This document shows, one piece after another, positions 27,335 to 37,411 of a stretch of 64,000 nucleotides of DNA. Under the pieces are notes generated by a model, which saw only the letters and a list, made by a program, of their open reading frames with translations, was not told the DNA's origin and did not search any database. This DNA comes from Shinella zoogloeoides (GTDB lineage: Bacteria; Pseudomonadota; Alphaproteobacteria; Rhizobiales; Rhizobiaceae): NCBI RefSeq assembly GCF_020883495.1, contig NZ_CP086610.1, positions 3,845,501 to 3,909,500 of the forward strand, in the 5' to 3' direction. The position numbers and the translations under genes are program-made. Each line of letters begins with the position of its first letter. The stretch's first letter is position 1.

Positions 27335-28810
27335 ATGTTCGGCAAGCGCGGCAATGAAGGTTCCGGCAAGAGCGGCACGATGGGTCAGACGGCCCATGCC
27401 GTGCCCGCGGCCGCCACGACGGTAACGGCCGAGCGGCCCGTCGCCGCCGCGCCCGCGCAGCCCGTCTTCGAGCCGGCTCCGCCCCCGGCGGCCGCGCCGG
27501 CCGCCGCCGCTACACGCCGCCGCGTGGCGCGCACGGAAGACTACTACGACACCAAAAGCCAGGTCTTCTCCGCGCTCATCGACACGATCGACCTGTCGCA
27601 GCTCGCCAAGCTGGACACGGAAAGCGCGCGCGAGGAAATCCGCGATATCGTCAACGACATCATCACGATCAAGAATTTCGCGATGTCGATCTCCGAGCAG
27701 GAGGAATTGCTCGACGACATCTGCAACGACGTTCTCGGCTACGGCCCGCTGGAGCCGCTCCTGGCGCGCGACGACATTGCCGACATCATGGTCAACGGCG
27801 CGGGCAAGACCTATATCGAAGTGGGTGGCAAGGTGCAGGAATCGGAAATCCGCTTCCGTGACAACGCCCAGCTTCTTTCCATCTGCCAGCGCATCGTCAG
27901 CCAGGTCGGCCGCCGCGTCGACGAATCCAGCCCGATCTGCGACGCGCGCCTTCCCGACGGCTCGCGCGTCAACGTCATCGCCCCGCCGCTCGCCATCGAC
28001 GGCACGGCGCTCACCATCCGCAAGTTCAAGAAGGACAAGCTGACGCTCGACCAGCTCGTGCGCTTCGGCTCGATCACGCCGGAAGGCGCCGCGCTCCTCC
28101 AGATCATCGGCCGCGTGCGCTGCAATCTCGTCATCTCCGGCGGCACTGGCTCGGGCAAGACGACGCTGCTCAACTGCCTCACCAACTATATCGACCGGGA
28201 CGAGCGGGTCATCACCTGCGAGGACTCGGCCGAACTCCAGCTTCAGCAGCCGCATGTCGTGCGTCTCGAAACCCGCCCGCCGAATATCGAGGGCGAGGGC
28301 GAGATCACCATGCGCGACCTCATCAAGAACTGCCTGCGCATGCGTCCCGAACGCATCATCGTCGGCGAAGTGCGCGGACCGGAGGTCTTCGACCTGTTGC
28401 AGGCGATGAACACCGGCCACGACGGCTCCATGGGCACGATCCACGCCAACACGCCGCGCGAATGCCTCTCCCGTATGGAATCGATGATCGCCATGGGCGG
28501 CTACACGCTGCCGGCCAAGACCGTGCGCGAGATCATCGCCGGCTCCATCGACGTCATCATCCAGGCCTCGCGCCTGCGCGACGGTTCGCGCCGCATCACC
28601 CACATCACCGAAGTGGTCGGCATGGAAGGCGACGTCATCGTCACGCAGGACCTGATGCGCTTCGAGTTGCAGGGCGAGGACGCCAACGGCCGGATCATCG
28701 GCCAGCACATGGGCACGGGCATCGGCAAGCCGCATTTCTGGGATCGCGCCCGCTATTTCAACGAGGACAAGCGCCTGGCGGCGACGCTCGACGCGATGGA
28801 AAAGCCGTAA
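27335..28810 (+). CDS. cpaF: Pilus assembly/secretion ATPase CpaF (TadA)
   Basis: The 491-residue GspE/VirB11-type ATPase has an Ala/Pro-rich N-terminus, Walker [15 protein letters not shown], the Asp box, Walker B region [11 protein letters not shown] and the His box ([13 protein letters not shown]). It powers pilus extension and possibly retraction at the cytoplasmic face, working with TadB and TadC directly downstream. Confidence 0.95.
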   Translation: MFGKRGNEGSGKSGTMGQTAHAVPAAATTVTAERPVAAAPAQPVFEPAPPPAAAPAAAATRRRVARTEDYYDTKSQVFSALIDTIDLSQLAKLDTESAREEIRDIVNDIITIKNFAMSISEQEELLDDICNDVLGYGPLEPLLARDDIADIMVNGAGKTYIEVGGKVQESEIRFRDNAQLLSICQRIVSQVGRRVDESSPICDARLPDGSRVNVIAPPLAIDGTALTIRKFKKDKLTLDQLVRFGSITPEGAALLQIIGRVRCNLVISGGTGSGKTTLLNCLTNYIDRDERVITCEDSAELQLQQPHVVRLETRPPNIEGEGEITMRDLIKNCLRMRPERIIVGEVRGPEVFDLLQAMNTGHDGSMGTIHANTPRECLSRMESMIAMGGYTLPAKTVREIIAGSIDVIIQASRLRDGSRRITHITEVVGMEGDVIVTQDLMRFELQGEDANGRIIGQHMGTGIGKPHFWDRARYFNEDKRLAATLDAMEKP

Positions 28811-28819
28811 GGGGCAGGG

Positions 28820-29830
28820 ATGTTCGGACTGGATATCACCATCGTCGCGATTTTCGCGCTGGCCGCACTCTCCACCGCGGGCCTCGCCTACGGCCTGCTC
28901 TTCTCGCGTATCGAGGCGCAGAAGAAGACGGAAATCCGTGTCCGCCGCGTGCAGGCCAGCGAGACGGACCAGGCCCGGGCGAAGGTCGCGCGCGACCGCA
29001 TGCAGGAGCTTTCCAAGCGTCGCCGGTCGGTGCAGGAATCCCTGAAGGATCTCGAAAAGAAGCAGCAGGAACAGACCAAGCGTGTCGCGACGACGCTCAA
29101 GGCGAAGCTTGCGCAGGCGGGCCTGTCGCTCACGCCCGCGAAATTCTATGTGTTCAGCGTCGTCTTCGGCCTCTTCGCCCTCGTGGTGACGCTTCTGGCG
29201 GGCGCGGGCCTGCTGGTGTCGCTCGGTGTCGGCTTCATCGCCGCGGCGGGTTTTCCCCGCTGGTTCGTCGGCTTCCTCATCAAGCGCCGGCTGAACAAGT
29301 TCCTAGAGGAGTTTCCCAACTCGCTCGACGTCATGGTGCGCTCGATCAAGTCGGGCCTGCCGCTGACCGACGCGCTCCGGCTGATCGCGTCCGAGGGGCA
29401 GGAGCCGGTGCGCACGGAGTTCCGCAAGGTCGTCGAATCCCAGCAGGTCGGCCTCAGCGTGTCCGAGGCCTGCGCGCGCATGTTCACCAGCATCCCGCTG
29501 CAGGAAGTCAATTTCTTCTCGATCGTCATCGCCATCCAGAGCCAGGCGGGCGGTAACCTTTCCGAAGCGCTCGGCAACCTTTCGCGCGTGCTGCGCGAAC
29601 GCCGCAAGATGCGCGCCAAGGTCAGCGCGCTCTCGATGGAAGCCAAGGCCTCGGCGGTCATCATCGGCGCCCTGCCGTTCATCGTGACGCTGCTCGTCTA
29701 CCTCACCTCGCCGGGCTACATCATGATCCTGTTCACGGATCCGCGCGGCCATATCATCCTCGGCATTTCCGCGGTGTGGATGTCCATCGGCATCTTCGTG
29801 ATGCGCAACATGATCAATTTCGACATCTAG
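28820..29830 (+). CDS. tadB: Flp pilus inner-membrane platform protein TadB
   Basis: The 336-residue GspF-type (T2SSF) membrane protein starts with one membrane span, then a long charged cytoplasmic helix region (residues 35-95), then the F domain with FLEEFPNSLDVMVRSIKSG and two C-terminal spans. It forms the pilus platform with TadC. Confidence 0.92.
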   Translation: MFGLDITIVAIFALAALSTAGLAYGLLFSRIEAQKKTEIRVRRVQASETDQARAKVARDRMQELSKRRRSVQESLKDLEKKQQEQTKRVATTLKAKLAQAGLSLTPAKFYVFSVVFGLFALVVTLLAGAGLLVSLGVGFIAAAGFPRWFVGFLIKRRLNKFLEEFPNSLDVMVRSIKSGLPLTDALRLIASEGQEPVRTEFRKVVESQQVGLSVSEACARMFTSIPLQEVNFFSIVIAIQSQAGGNLSEALGNLSRVLRERRKMRAKVSALSMEAKASAVIIGALPFIVTLLVYLTSPGYIMILFTDPRGHIILGISAVWMSIGIFVMRNMINFDI

Positions 29831-29841
29831 GATATCCGGTC

Positions 29842-30816
29842 ATGGTCGCCCTGCTCACCGATCCAGCCTTCCTTCTCCCGGCCTTCGTGGTGATCGCCGT
29901 GCTGGCGACCTTCTATACGCTCGCCGCACCCTATTTCGACCGCGGCGACCTCGACAAACGCATGAAGGCGGTGGCGCTGGAACGCGAGCAGATGCGTGCG
30001 CGCGAACGCGCCCGCCTCAATGCGGAAGCCGTGCAGAGCAAGGCCTCGCTGCGCGCCCAGCACAACACCTCGGTCCGCCAGGTCGTGGAGCGGCTGAACC
30101 TGCGCGAGGCGCTGGTCGACGCCAACACGATGAACCGGCTGCGGCAGGCGGGCTACCGGTCCCAGAACGCCCTCAACGTCTTCCTCTTCGCGCGCTTCGT
30201 TCTGCCCTTCGTCTTCCTGGCGCTCGCCATCTTCTACATCTTCTATCTCGGCTTCCTCGGTGACAAGCCGTTCCCGATGCGCGTCCTTGCGACGGTCGTC
30301 ATCGCCTATATCGGCTTCTACGTGCCCAACATCTTCATCTCCAACAAGGTGTCGAAGCGCCAGACGTCGATCCGCCGGGCCTGGCCGGATGCGCTCGACC
30401 TCATGCTGATCTGCGTGGAATCGGGCATTTCCATCGAAGTGGCCTTCAAGCGCGTCGCCGACGAGATCGCCATGGCCTCGCCGGAACTGGCCGAGGAGCT
30501 GGTGCTCACCACGGCCGAGCTTTCCTTCCTGCAGGAGCGGAGGCAGGCCTATGAAAACCTCGGCACGCGCGTCGGTCTCGACACGGTGAAAGCGGTCACG
30601 CAGGCCCTCATCCAGGCCGAGCGCTACGGCACGCCGCTCGCCCAGGCGCTGCGCGTGCTGGCGCAGGAATGCCGCGACCAGCGCATGAACGAGGCGGAAA
30701 AGAAGGCCGCTGCCCTGCCGCCGAAGCTGACCGTGCCGATGATCCTGTTCTTCCTGCCCGTGCTGATCGCCGTCATTCTCGGCCCCGCCGGCATCCAGGT
30801 TTCCGACCGCTTCTAA
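29842..30816 (+). CDS. tadC: Flp pilus inner-membrane platform protein TadC
   Basis: Starting at ATG 29842, the 324-residue protein has a T2SSF domain (RRAWPDALDLMLICVESGIS) and spans at both ends. It is the partner of TadB. A longer reading from 29776 would overlap tadB and lacks family sequence. A terminator follows at 30840. Confidence 0.92.
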   Translation: MVALLTDPAFLLPAFVVIAVLATFYTLAAPYFDRGDLDKRMKAVALEREQMRARERARLNAEAVQSKASLRAQHNTSVRQVVERLNLREALVDANTMNRLRQAGYRSQNALNVFLFARFVLPFVFLALAIFYIFYLGFLGDKPFPMRVLATVVIAYIGFYVPNIFISNKVSKRQTSIRRAWPDALDLMLICVESGISIEVAFKRVADEIAMASPELAEELVLTTAELSFLQERRQAYENLGTRVGLDTVKAVTQALIQAERYGTPLAQALRVLAQECRDQRMNEAEKKAAALPPKLTVPMILFFLPVLIAVILGPAGIQVSDRF

Positions 30817-30839
30817 AATAAAAGCTCTACCGACATGAA

Positions 30840-30876
30840 AACGCCCAGGTCGACGCTCGTGTCGGCCGGGGCGTTT
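30840..30876. terminator. Bidirectional terminator between tadC and the tadD-like gene
   Basis: An outer stem AACGCCC/GGGCGTT with an inner GTCGAC-type stem lies between the two convergent genes. A-rich sequence flanks the left arm and T-rich the right, so it can end transcripts from both directions. Confidence 0.75.
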
Positions 30877-30902
30877 GCGTCTTGGGAGGGACGCTTTGGG
30901 TC

Positions 30903-31739
30903 TCAGTTGGTGCTCCGGCTGTCGTCGGCCGCCAGTTTCTTCCAGGCGTTCTGCTGGGTCAGCATGGCGCGCAGATACGCGACATTGGCCTCGGCCTGCG
31001 CGGCGGTCAGCTCCTGCCGGGCGATGGTCTCGGCTTCCTGGAAGCGGCCCTGCAGGCCGACGGCGAGCGCGAGGTTCTGGCGCACGCCGCTGTCGGCGCC
31101 GGGTTGCTGGGCGGCCGAGCGCAGATAGGTCTCGGCAGTCTTCAGGTCCCGGGCCAGCACATAGGACATGCCGAGATTGGAGAGGACCGAAGGCTCGTTC
31201 GGCTGGATGTCGAGCGCTTCGCGGTAACGCTGGCGCGCTTCGCCCGAGCGGCCGAGCTGGTCGAGGATCGCGCCCTCGGCCGATTTCAGCTTCCAGTCCG
31301 GCCGGTCCGGGGTCTGGGCGCGCAGGATCGTGTCCAGCGCCTGCTGGAGCTGGCCGGCGGCGGCCTGCGCCTTGCCGTAGGCGGCGAGCACTTCGCGGTT
31401 GTTGGGGTTGTTGATGGCGACCTGCTGCATGACGGCGAGCGCCTGGTCGTTGCGCCCGTTCATGCGCAGCACGCTGGCATAGTTCATGCCGACCTGCGGG
31501 TCCTTGGGGTTCTTCTCATAGGCCTGACCGATGCTGTCGGCGGCGCTGCGCAGCTCCGTCGCGTTCATCGTGCCGACCGGCTTGCCGCTGTTCGGGATGG
31601 AGCCGGTGGTCATGTTGCTCTTGCCGGCACAGCCTGTGACCGCGACGCCGATGGCAAGAAGGGCTGCGCCCGTAAGGAGCGTCGAGCGAATGGAAGGAGG
31701 GCAAGCGGCCATGATCAGTCCCCGAAGCGATTTCCGCAT
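30903..31739 (-). CDS. tadD: TadD-like tetratricopeptide lipoprotein
   Basis: The 278-residue protein has a lipoprotein signal (ALLAIGVAVTGC) and several tetratricopeptide repeats (for example EPSVLSNLGMSYVLARDLKT). TadD supports secretin assembly in Flp systems. A start at 31712 (MAACPPS) is an alternative. It is convergent with the pilus operon. Several TTAA-type motifs lie in its upstream gap, including an inverted repeat CTGTTA/TAACAG at 31789-31804. Confidence 0.85.
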   Translation of the reverse strand: MRKSLRGLIMAACPPSIRSTLLTGAALLAIGVAVTGCAGKSNMTTGSIPNSGKPVGTMNATELRSAADSIGQAYEKNPKDPQVGMNYASVLRMNGRNDQALAVMQQVAINNPNNREVLAAYGKAQAAAGQLQQALDTILRAQTPDRPDWKLKSAEGAILDQLGRSGEARQRYREALDIQPNEPSVLSNLGMSYVLARDLKTAETYLRSAAQQPGADSGVRQNLALAVGLQGRFQEAETIARQELTAAQAEANVAYLRAMLTQQNAWKKLAADDSRSTN

Positions 31740-31848
31740 CCCGCGGCGGTTAATGAATCACGCCGCAATCTCCGCTCCAGCAATAATCTGTTAACCCTAA
31801 CAGAGTGTTAATTGCCCTCGTTCAGAGATTCGCTCCAAAGGTTCCGCC

Positions 31849-33240
31849 ATGGCCCCCTTCCAGTTCATCGACCGGCCCTCTCCTTTCAACACGAAAGGCG
31901 GCAGGACCCTGCCGATCTTCGCCATCACGCCGGCCCATATCGAGACCGGGACGATCGATCCGATCGCGCTCGACTGGGCCAAGAAGGCCGGCTTCAAAGC
32001 GGAGGCGGGCGCGCTCCTGATGGTGCCGACCGAAGACGGGCATCTCGGTGGCGCGCTGTTCGGCCTCGGCAAGAACCCGTCGGACGCACCCTTCCTGACG
32101 GGCAAGCTCGCGCGCACCCTTCCGGCCGGCGACTGGCATATAGAGACCGCGCCGCTGACGGCGAACCGCCTTTCCCTCGGCTACGGCCTCGGCAGCTACC
32201 GTTTCGAGCGCTACAAGGCCTCCGCCTCCGAAGCGCCGACCCTGCTCATTCCGACCGATGCCGACGCCACGGACATCAAGCGCCAGCTCGCCGGCGTCTT
32301 CCTTGCCCGCGACCTCATCAACACGCCGACAAACGATATGGGGCCGGAGGCGATGGAGGATGTCTTCCGCGCCCTCGGCGAGCATTACAAGGCGAAGGTC
32401 TCGGTGATTACCGGCGAGGATCTGCTCAAGGAGAATTTCCCGCTCATCCACACGGTTGGCCGTGCCGCCGCGCAGGCCCCGCGCCTGCTCGAACTGCGCT
32501 GGGGCAAGAAGGGCGGCAAGCGCGTGACGCTGGTCGGCAAGGGCGTGTGCTTCGATACCGGCGGCCTCGACATCAAGCCGTCCTCCTCCATGCTCCTGAT
32601 GAAGAAGGACATGGGCGGCGCGGCGAATGTCATGGGCCTTGCGCTGATGATCATGGACGCCAAGCTGAAGGTGGATCTGCGCGTGCTGCTGCCGGTGGTG
32701 GAGAACTCCATTTCCGCCAACGCCTTCCGCCCCGGCGACATCTACAGGAGCCGCAAGGGCCTGACGGTGCAGATCGACAATACCGATGCCGAGGGCCGGC
32801 TGATCCTTGCCGACGCGCTCGCCTATGCGGACGAGGAGGATGCCGACCTCATCGTCGACATGGCGACGCTGACGGGCGCGGCCCGCGTTGCGCTCGGCCC
32901 CGACCTGCCGCCCTTCTTCACCGATGACGAGGATCTTGCCCACGACCTCACCGAGGCGAGCCTTGCGGTGGACGACCCGATGTGGCGCATGCCGCTCTAT
33001 ATGGGCTATGACAAGGACGTCTCCGCCCGCATCGCCGACCTTACCAACGCCCCTTCGGGCGGCATGGCGGGCTCGATCACGGCGGCGCTCTTCCTCAAGC
33101 GCTTCGTGACGCGCAACAAGCACTGGGCGCATTTCGACATCTACGGCTGGGCGCAGGCCGAGCGGCCGCATTCGCCCGTCGGCGGCGAGGCGCAGGCGAT
33201 CCGCGCGCTCTACCACCACCTGCGCAACGTCACCGCATAG
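31849..33240 (+). CDS. Leucyl aminopeptidase family protein (M17)
   Basis: The 463-residue protein has the M17 metal motif NTDAEGRLILADAL, the metal-ligand block KGVCFDTGGLDIKP and MKKDMGGAANVMG. It removes N-terminal residues from peptides in the cytoplasm. It is shorter at its N-terminus than PepA and fits the second aminopeptidase of rhizobia, so the pepA symbol is not used. Confidence 0.92.
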   Translation: MAPFQFIDRPSPFNTKGGRTLPIFAITPAHIETGTIDPIALDWAKKAGFKAEAGALLMVPTEDGHLGGALFGLGKNPSDAPFLTGKLARTLPAGDWHIETAPLTANRLSLGYGLGSYRFERYKASASEAPTLLIPTDADATDIKRQLAGVFLARDLINTPTNDMGPEAMEDVFRALGEHYKAKVSVITGEDLLKENFPLIHTVGRAAAQAPRLLELRWGKKGGKRVTLVGKGVCFDTGGLDIKPSSSMLLMKKDMGGAANVMGLALMIMDAKLKVDLRVLLPVVENSISANAFRPGDIYRSRKGLTVQIDNTDAEGRLILADALAYADEEDADLIVDMATLTGAARVALGPDLPPFFTDDEDLAHDLTEASLAVDDPMWRMPLYMGYDKDVSARIADLTNAPSGGMAGSITAALFLKRFVTRNKHWAHFDIYGWAQAERPHSPVGGEAQAIRALYHHLRNVTA

Positions 33241-33308
33241 GCGCAGAGCTTTCCTTCGGGCGAATGATACGGTAGCGTAACGAAATCATTCGCCCGGGAG
33301 AAACCGCC

Positions 33309-33659
33309 GTGCCGGTAGATCTGACCCCATCGCAGGCGCTCGGCCTCTGGCACGCGGTCACGGTGCAGCAGGTGCATCACGACGGGCGCGACTTGACGCT
33401 GCGCCAGCTCGCCATCCTGCTCGAAATCTACCTCGTGCCGCCGCCGCATACCGTGCGGGGGCTGGCCGCCAAGCTCGGCGTCACCAAGCCCGTCATCACA
33501 CGGGCGCTCGACACGATGGGCGAACAGGGCCTCGTCACCCGCCAGCGCGATGAGCGCGACAAGCGCAACGTCGTCATCAAGCGCACGGTGGACGGCGCCC
33601 TCTTCCTCGAACGCCTCGGCGATCTTATAATCGCCACAGGCCGCAGCCAGACTTCCTGA
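33309..33659 (+). CDS. MarR-like winged-helix DNA-binding protein
   Basis: The 116-residue protein has a winged-helix core with recognition region TVRGLAAKLGVTKPVITRAL and wing RQRDERDKRNVVI. The start is GTG 33309 after GGGAGAAACC. It lies 19 bp before the NlpC/P60 gene and probably shares its transcript. Target genes are unknown. Confidence 0.82.
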   Translation: MPVDLTPSQALGLWHAVTVQQVHHDGRDLTLRQLAILLEIYLVPPPHTVRGLAAKLGVTKPVITRALDTMGEQGLVTRQRDERDKRNVVIKRTVDGALFLERLGDLIIATGRSQTS

Positions 33660-33678
33660 AGGTTTCCGCGAGAAGATC

Positions 33679-34536
33679 ATGAACGCCCTGCCAGACCGCC
33701 GCCTCCACGCCTACCGCCCCGATCTTGCCGAGGAAGCCCTGCGCGGCTCTGTTCCCGCCGGGCACTATGTCGCCGGCACGCCGGCACGCCTTTCGGCCCC
33801 CGTCGCCTCCCTCCGGCCCCGGCCGGACGAGGCCGCCGGCATCGACACGCAGGTGCTGTTCGGCGAAGGCCTCCGCGTGCTCGACCGGGCGGACGGCTGG
33901 GCCTGGGTGAAATCGGATTTCGACGGTTATGTCGGCTATCTGCCGGAAACGGCGCTGGATGCGACCGTGACGCCTGCAACCCACATCGTCGCCGTGCCGC
34001 GCACCTTCGCCTATACCGGCCCGGACCTGCGCACGCCCATGGCCTTCGCGCTTTCCATCGGAAGCCGGCTAACGGTTGTCAGCGAGAGCGAAACACGAGG
34101 AACGCGCTATTTCACGCTGGAAGGCGGCCAGTCCGTCGTCGCGGGCCATTGCCTGCCGGTAGGCGGGACGGCGGGCGACGACTATGTCGCCATTGCCGGC
34201 CGTTTCCTTGAAACGCCCTATCTGTGGGGCGGCCGCTCGGGCTTCGGCCTCGACTGCTCGGCCCTCGTGCAGCTTTCGATGATGATGACGGGGCGTAGTG
34301 CGCCGCGCGATTCCGACATGCAGGCCGCCGGCCTCGGCACGCCCATCGAACGGGAAGAGCTGCGGCGCGGCGATCTCGTGTTCTGGAAGGGCCATGTCGC
34401 CATCATGGAAGACGAGGCGACCATCATCCACGCCAACGGCCATACGATGAGCGTGGCGCGCGAACCGCTTGCCGCCGCCATCGAGCGCACCGGCTACCTT
34501 TACCAGCAGCCGACGGGCTATCGCCGCCCCGTTTAA
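33679..34536 (+). CDS. NlpC/P60 family peptidase with SH3-type domain
   Basis: The 285-residue protein has an SH3-like region (about residues 50-145) and a C-terminal C40 domain with catalytic Cys in GFGLDCSALVQ, a His in WKGHVAIM and a further His in IIHANGH. Such proteins are gamma-D-glutamyl-diamino acid peptidases of the cell wall. No signal peptide is seen, so the location is unclear. The stop overlaps the convergent ArsC-like gene by 4 bp. Confidence 0.88.
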   Translation: MNALPDRRLHAYRPDLAEEALRGSVPAGHYVAGTPARLSAPVASLRPRPDEAAGIDTQVLFGEGLRVLDRADGWAWVKSDFDGYVGYLPETALDATVTPATHIVAVPRTFAYTGPDLRTPMAFALSIGSRLTVVSESETRGTRYFTLEGGQSVVAGHCLPVGGTAGDDYVAIAGRFLETPYLWGGRSGFGLDCSALVQLSMMMTGRSAPRDSDMQAAGLGTPIEREELRRGDLVFWKGHVAIMEDEATIIHANGHTMSVAREPLAAAIERTGYLYQQPTGYRRPV

Positions 34537-34877
34537 AACAGGGTCTCGTAGATATCCGGCTTGAATCCGGCGGTCAGCGCGCCGTCGCGGTCGAGCATCG
34601 GCCGCTTGATCATTGAGGGCTGGGCGAGCATCAGCGCGATGGCCTTCTTCGCATCGAGATCCTGCTTGTCGGCATCGGGGAGGGCGCGGAAGGTGGTGCC
34701 GGCGCGGTTGAGCACGGTTTCCCAGCCGAGCGCGTCGACCCAGCGTTTCAGGCTCGCTTCGTTGATACCTTCAGCCTTGTAGTCGTGGAAGCGATAGGCG
34801 ATGCCCTTGGCGTCGAGCCAGGTGCGGGCCTTCTTCATCGTGTCGCAGTTCTTGATGCCGTAGATCGTGACGGTCAC
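34533..34877 (-). CDS. ArsC/Spx-family reductase-like protein (YffB type)
   Basis: The 114-residue protein has a thioredoxin-like fold with a single N-terminal Cys (YGIKNCDTMKKA) and the block LNRAGTTFRAL of the YffB branch. Function is probably a glutathione-dependent thiol reduction, not proven arsenate reduction. Confidence 0.85.
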   Translation of the reverse strand: MTVTIYGIKNCDTMKKARTWLDAKGIAYRFHDYKAEGINEASLKRWVDALGWETVLNRAGTTFRALPDADKQDLDAKKAIALMLAQPSMIKRPMLDRDGALTAGFKPDIYETLF

Positions 34878-34926
34878 GTCTGTCTCCTCATGCCCTCGCG
34901 ATGGCCTTCATAGAGCGCCGATGCCC

Positions 34927-35547
34927 TCACGTCACCCCGAGATAGCGCCCGGGGCGATGATTGATGGCGAGCGTCATGTTGACGACGACGGCGCCAAGCA
35001 CCGACAGGGCGAGGCGGTCGAGCGGAATGACGAAGAAGGCGGCCGAGAGGATGCAAAGGTCGACGGCAAGCTGGAAATAGCCGATGCGCAGGCCGAAACG
35101 ATCCTGCAGGTAGATCGCCAGCACATTGATGCCGCCGAGGCCCGTGCGGTGGCGGAAGAGGATGAGAAGGCCGGTGCCGGAAAGCGCCCCGCCCATGATC
35201 GCCGCATAGAGCGGATCGAGATGGGAGAAGGAGATCAGCTCGGCGGTAAGCCGGGTAAAGATCGACACGAGCGTGACGGCGGCGAAGGTGCGCAGCGTGA
35301 AGGCCCAGCCGAGCTTTTTGACGGCGAGGATGTAGAAGGGCAGGTTGATGGCGAAGAACAGCCACCAGAAGCCGATGCCGGTCGCATATTGCAGCAGCAA
35401 AGCAAGGCCTGCCGTACTGCCGGCAAGCAGCACGGCCTTGGTGTAGATCACCACGCCGAGCGCCATGAACAAGGTGCCGATGACGATGGCGATGATATCC
35501 TCATAGGCGGAATGGCGCTCGGTCTGTGCGTCGGTCTCGATGGCCAT
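34927..35547 (-). CDS. YitT-family membrane protein
   Basis: The 206-residue protein has about five hydrophobic spans and the YitT block TGLGGINVLAIYLQDRFGLR. Function of the family is unknown; a transport role is often guessed. It lies 7 bp downstream of the aminotransferase on the same strand and may be cotranscribed. Confidence 0.85.
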   Translation of the reverse strand: MAIETDAQTERHSAYEDIIAIVIGTLFMALGVVIYTKAVLLAGSTAGLALLLQYATGIGFWWLFFAINLPFYILAVKKLGWAFTLRTFAAVTLVSIFTRLTAELISFSHLDPLYAAIMGGALSGTGLLILFRHRTGLGGINVLAIYLQDRFGLRIGYFQLAVDLCILSAAFFVIPLDRLALSVLGAVVVNMTLAINHRPGRYLGVT

Positions 35548-35554
35548 CTTTCCC

Positions 35555-36724
35555 TCAGAGACTCAGGAACTTGGTGATGACGGCATCGACTTCCGCCGTC
35601 TTGAGGCCGGCGATGTTGATGCGGCCGGAGGTCGGCATGTAGATGGCGTGCTCGGCGCGCAGCTTCAGCACATCGGCCTCTTCCAGCGGCAGCAGCGAGA
35701 ACATGCCTTCCTGTTCGCGGATGGCGGTCAGCACCTGCCAGCGGGCGGAAAGGCCGGCGGCGAGGCGCTCGCGGATCGTGGTGATGCGCAGACGCATGGT
35801 CTCGATCTCGGCCTTCCAGTCCGCCGTCAGCGCCGGGTCGCCGAGGATCGTGCTGACGATGGCCGCGCCATGGTCCGGCGGCATGGAATAGCTGGTGCGG
35901 GCGAGGGCGGCGAGGTTGGTGCGCACGGAAAGTGCGGTCTCGGAATTGCTGCAGGCCGCATAGATCGCGCCGGTGCGCTCGCGGTAGAGGCCGAAGGACT
36001 TCGAGCAGGAGACGGAAACCAGCGCTTCCGGCACGGTGGCAAGCAGCGTGCGCAGGCCGGCGGCGTCCTCGTCGAGGCCGCGGCCATAACCCTGATAGGC
36101 GATGTCGACGAGCGGCAGCAGGCCCTTTTCGGCGATGAGATCGGAAACCGCGCGCCACTGCTCGGCCGAAAGGTTCGCGCCTGTCGGGTTGTGGCAGCTC
36201 GCATGCAGCAGCACGGCATCGCCTGCGGCGGCGCCGGCAAGCGCTTCCATCATGCGGTCGAAGAGAACGGCCTGCGAGGGAATGTCGAAGAAGGGATAGG
36301 TGATGACCTCAAGGCCCGCGGCCTTGAAGATGCTGGCATGGTTCGGCCAGCTCGGCAGGCCGAGCCAGATGCCCTTGGTGCCCATGCGCGCCATCAGGTC
36401 GGCGGCAAGGCGCAGCGCGCCGGAGCCGCCCGGCGTCTGGAGCGCGGCGGTGGCGCGGCCCTTGCCGGCCTCGCCCGTCGTCAGCGCCCAGAGGCGGTCG
36501 AGGAAGACCGGGTCGCCTTCCGGGCCGACATAGGCCTTGGTCGGCTGCGTTTCGACGAGGCGGCGCTCGGCTTCCTTCACCGCGCGGAAGATCGGCGTCG
36601 CGCCCGTCTCGTCGCGATAGACGCCGACGCCGAGGTCCACCTTGCCGGCGCGCTCGTCCGCCCGGAAAAGGCCGATGAGGGCGAGCAACGGATCGTCGGG
36701 CTGGCGGGTGAGGGCGTCGAACAT
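35555..36724 (-). CDS. Aromatic amino-acid / aspartate aminotransferase (class I)
   Basis: The ATG at 36724 gives 389 residues with the PLP lysine motif SCSKSFGLYRERTGA and the HNPTG block (CHNPTGANLS). It is of the AspC/TyrB type, transferring amino groups between aromatic or dicarboxylic amino acids and 2-oxoglutarate. It is divergent from the Lrp-type gene at 36874, which may regulate it. The 36725-36873 gap is AT-rich. Confidence 0.92.
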   Translation of the reverse strand: MFDALTRQPDDPLLALIGLFRADERAGKVDLGVGVYRDETGATPIFRAVKEAERRLVETQPTKAYVGPEGDPVFLDRLWALTTGEAGKGRATAALQTPGGSGALRLAADLMARMGTKGIWLGLPSWPNHASIFKAAGLEVITYPFFDIPSQAVLFDRMMEALAGAAAGDAVLLHASCHNPTGANLSAEQWRAVSDLIAEKGLLPLVDIAYQGYGRGLDEDAAGLRTLLATVPEALVSVSCSKSFGLYRERTGAIYAACSNSETALSVRTNLAALARTSYSMPPDHGAAIVSTILGDPALTADWKAEIETMRLRITTIRERLAAGLSARWQVLTAIREQEGMFSLLPLEEADVLKLRAEHAIYMPTSGRINIAGLKTAEVDAVITKFLSL

Positions 36725-36873
36725 GGCCGGGTTCCTGTGTGGGTGGAGTGTGAGAGCGGTGTAGGGCAAATTTGCCGCAAAATCGACCATGATATTGCGG
36801 GGAAAGCGCAAGAAGCTTTTGTCTTATTGCTGCATATCGCTAGATTGATATGGTTTTTTGCGTGGAGGCCGAT

Positions 36874-37353
36874 ATGGAGAAAAGGGCGGGCGAGGAACTG
36901 GTGCTGGACCAGACGGATCGGCGCATCATCCGCCTGCTCGTCGAGGATGCCGGGCTCTCCAACAACCAGCTCGCGGAGAAGGTCGGCCTGTCGCCCGCAC
37001 CGCTCTCGCGCCGGCTGGCGCGGCTGGAGGCGAGCGGCGTGATCCGCCACACGGTCATCGTCGATCCGCGCGCGGCCGGCATCGGTTTCCAGGCCTTTCT
37101 GGAGGTGACGCTGGAGCGCACTGCGCCGAAGGTCGGCGAGCGCTTCATCGATCTCGTGCGGCGCATGCCGGAGGTCGTGGAGTGCCACACGGTCGCCGGC
37201 GATTTCGATTTCCTCCTCAAGATCGCGGTGAAGGACGTCGCGGATTACCGCCGGCTGCTGTGGAGCGAATTCGAGCGCATGGGCGAGATCAAGACGCTGC
37301 GCTCGACCATCCTTCTCGACAGCCCGAAGATGCAGGTCAGCCCTCTTCCCTGA
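36874..37353 (+). CDS. Lrp/AsnC-family transcriptional regulator
   Basis: The ATG at 36874 is chosen because GGAGG lies 5 bp upstream; the ATG at 36850 lacks a site. The 159-residue product has the AsnC helix-turn-helix (GLSNNQLAEKVGLSPAPLS) and a C-terminal RAM domain (VECHTVAGDFDFLLKIAV). It probably senses an amino acid and may control the divergent aminotransferase gene. Confidence 0.92.
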   Translation: MEKRAGEELVLDQTDRRIIRLLVEDAGLSNNQLAEKVGLSPAPLSRRLARLEASGVIRHTVIVDPRAAGIGFQAFLEVTLERTAPKVGERFIDLVRRMPEVVECHTVAGDFDFLLKIAVKDVADYRRLLWSEFERMGEIKTLRSTILLDSPKMQVSPLP

Positions 37354-37411
37354 TGCGTTTGCGGAACCTTTCTCGCCGCGCGGTGGTTGCCGATCGCGGC
37401 AAAGCGCCCAT

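Noticed and set aside
25787..28735. Very long minus-strand open frame (982 codons) across cpaE and cpaF
   Set aside because: It is a mirror of the plus-strand coding sequence in GC-rich DNA; its composition is rich in Arg, Asp, His and Gly with no domain, and the plus-strand genes have full family motifs.
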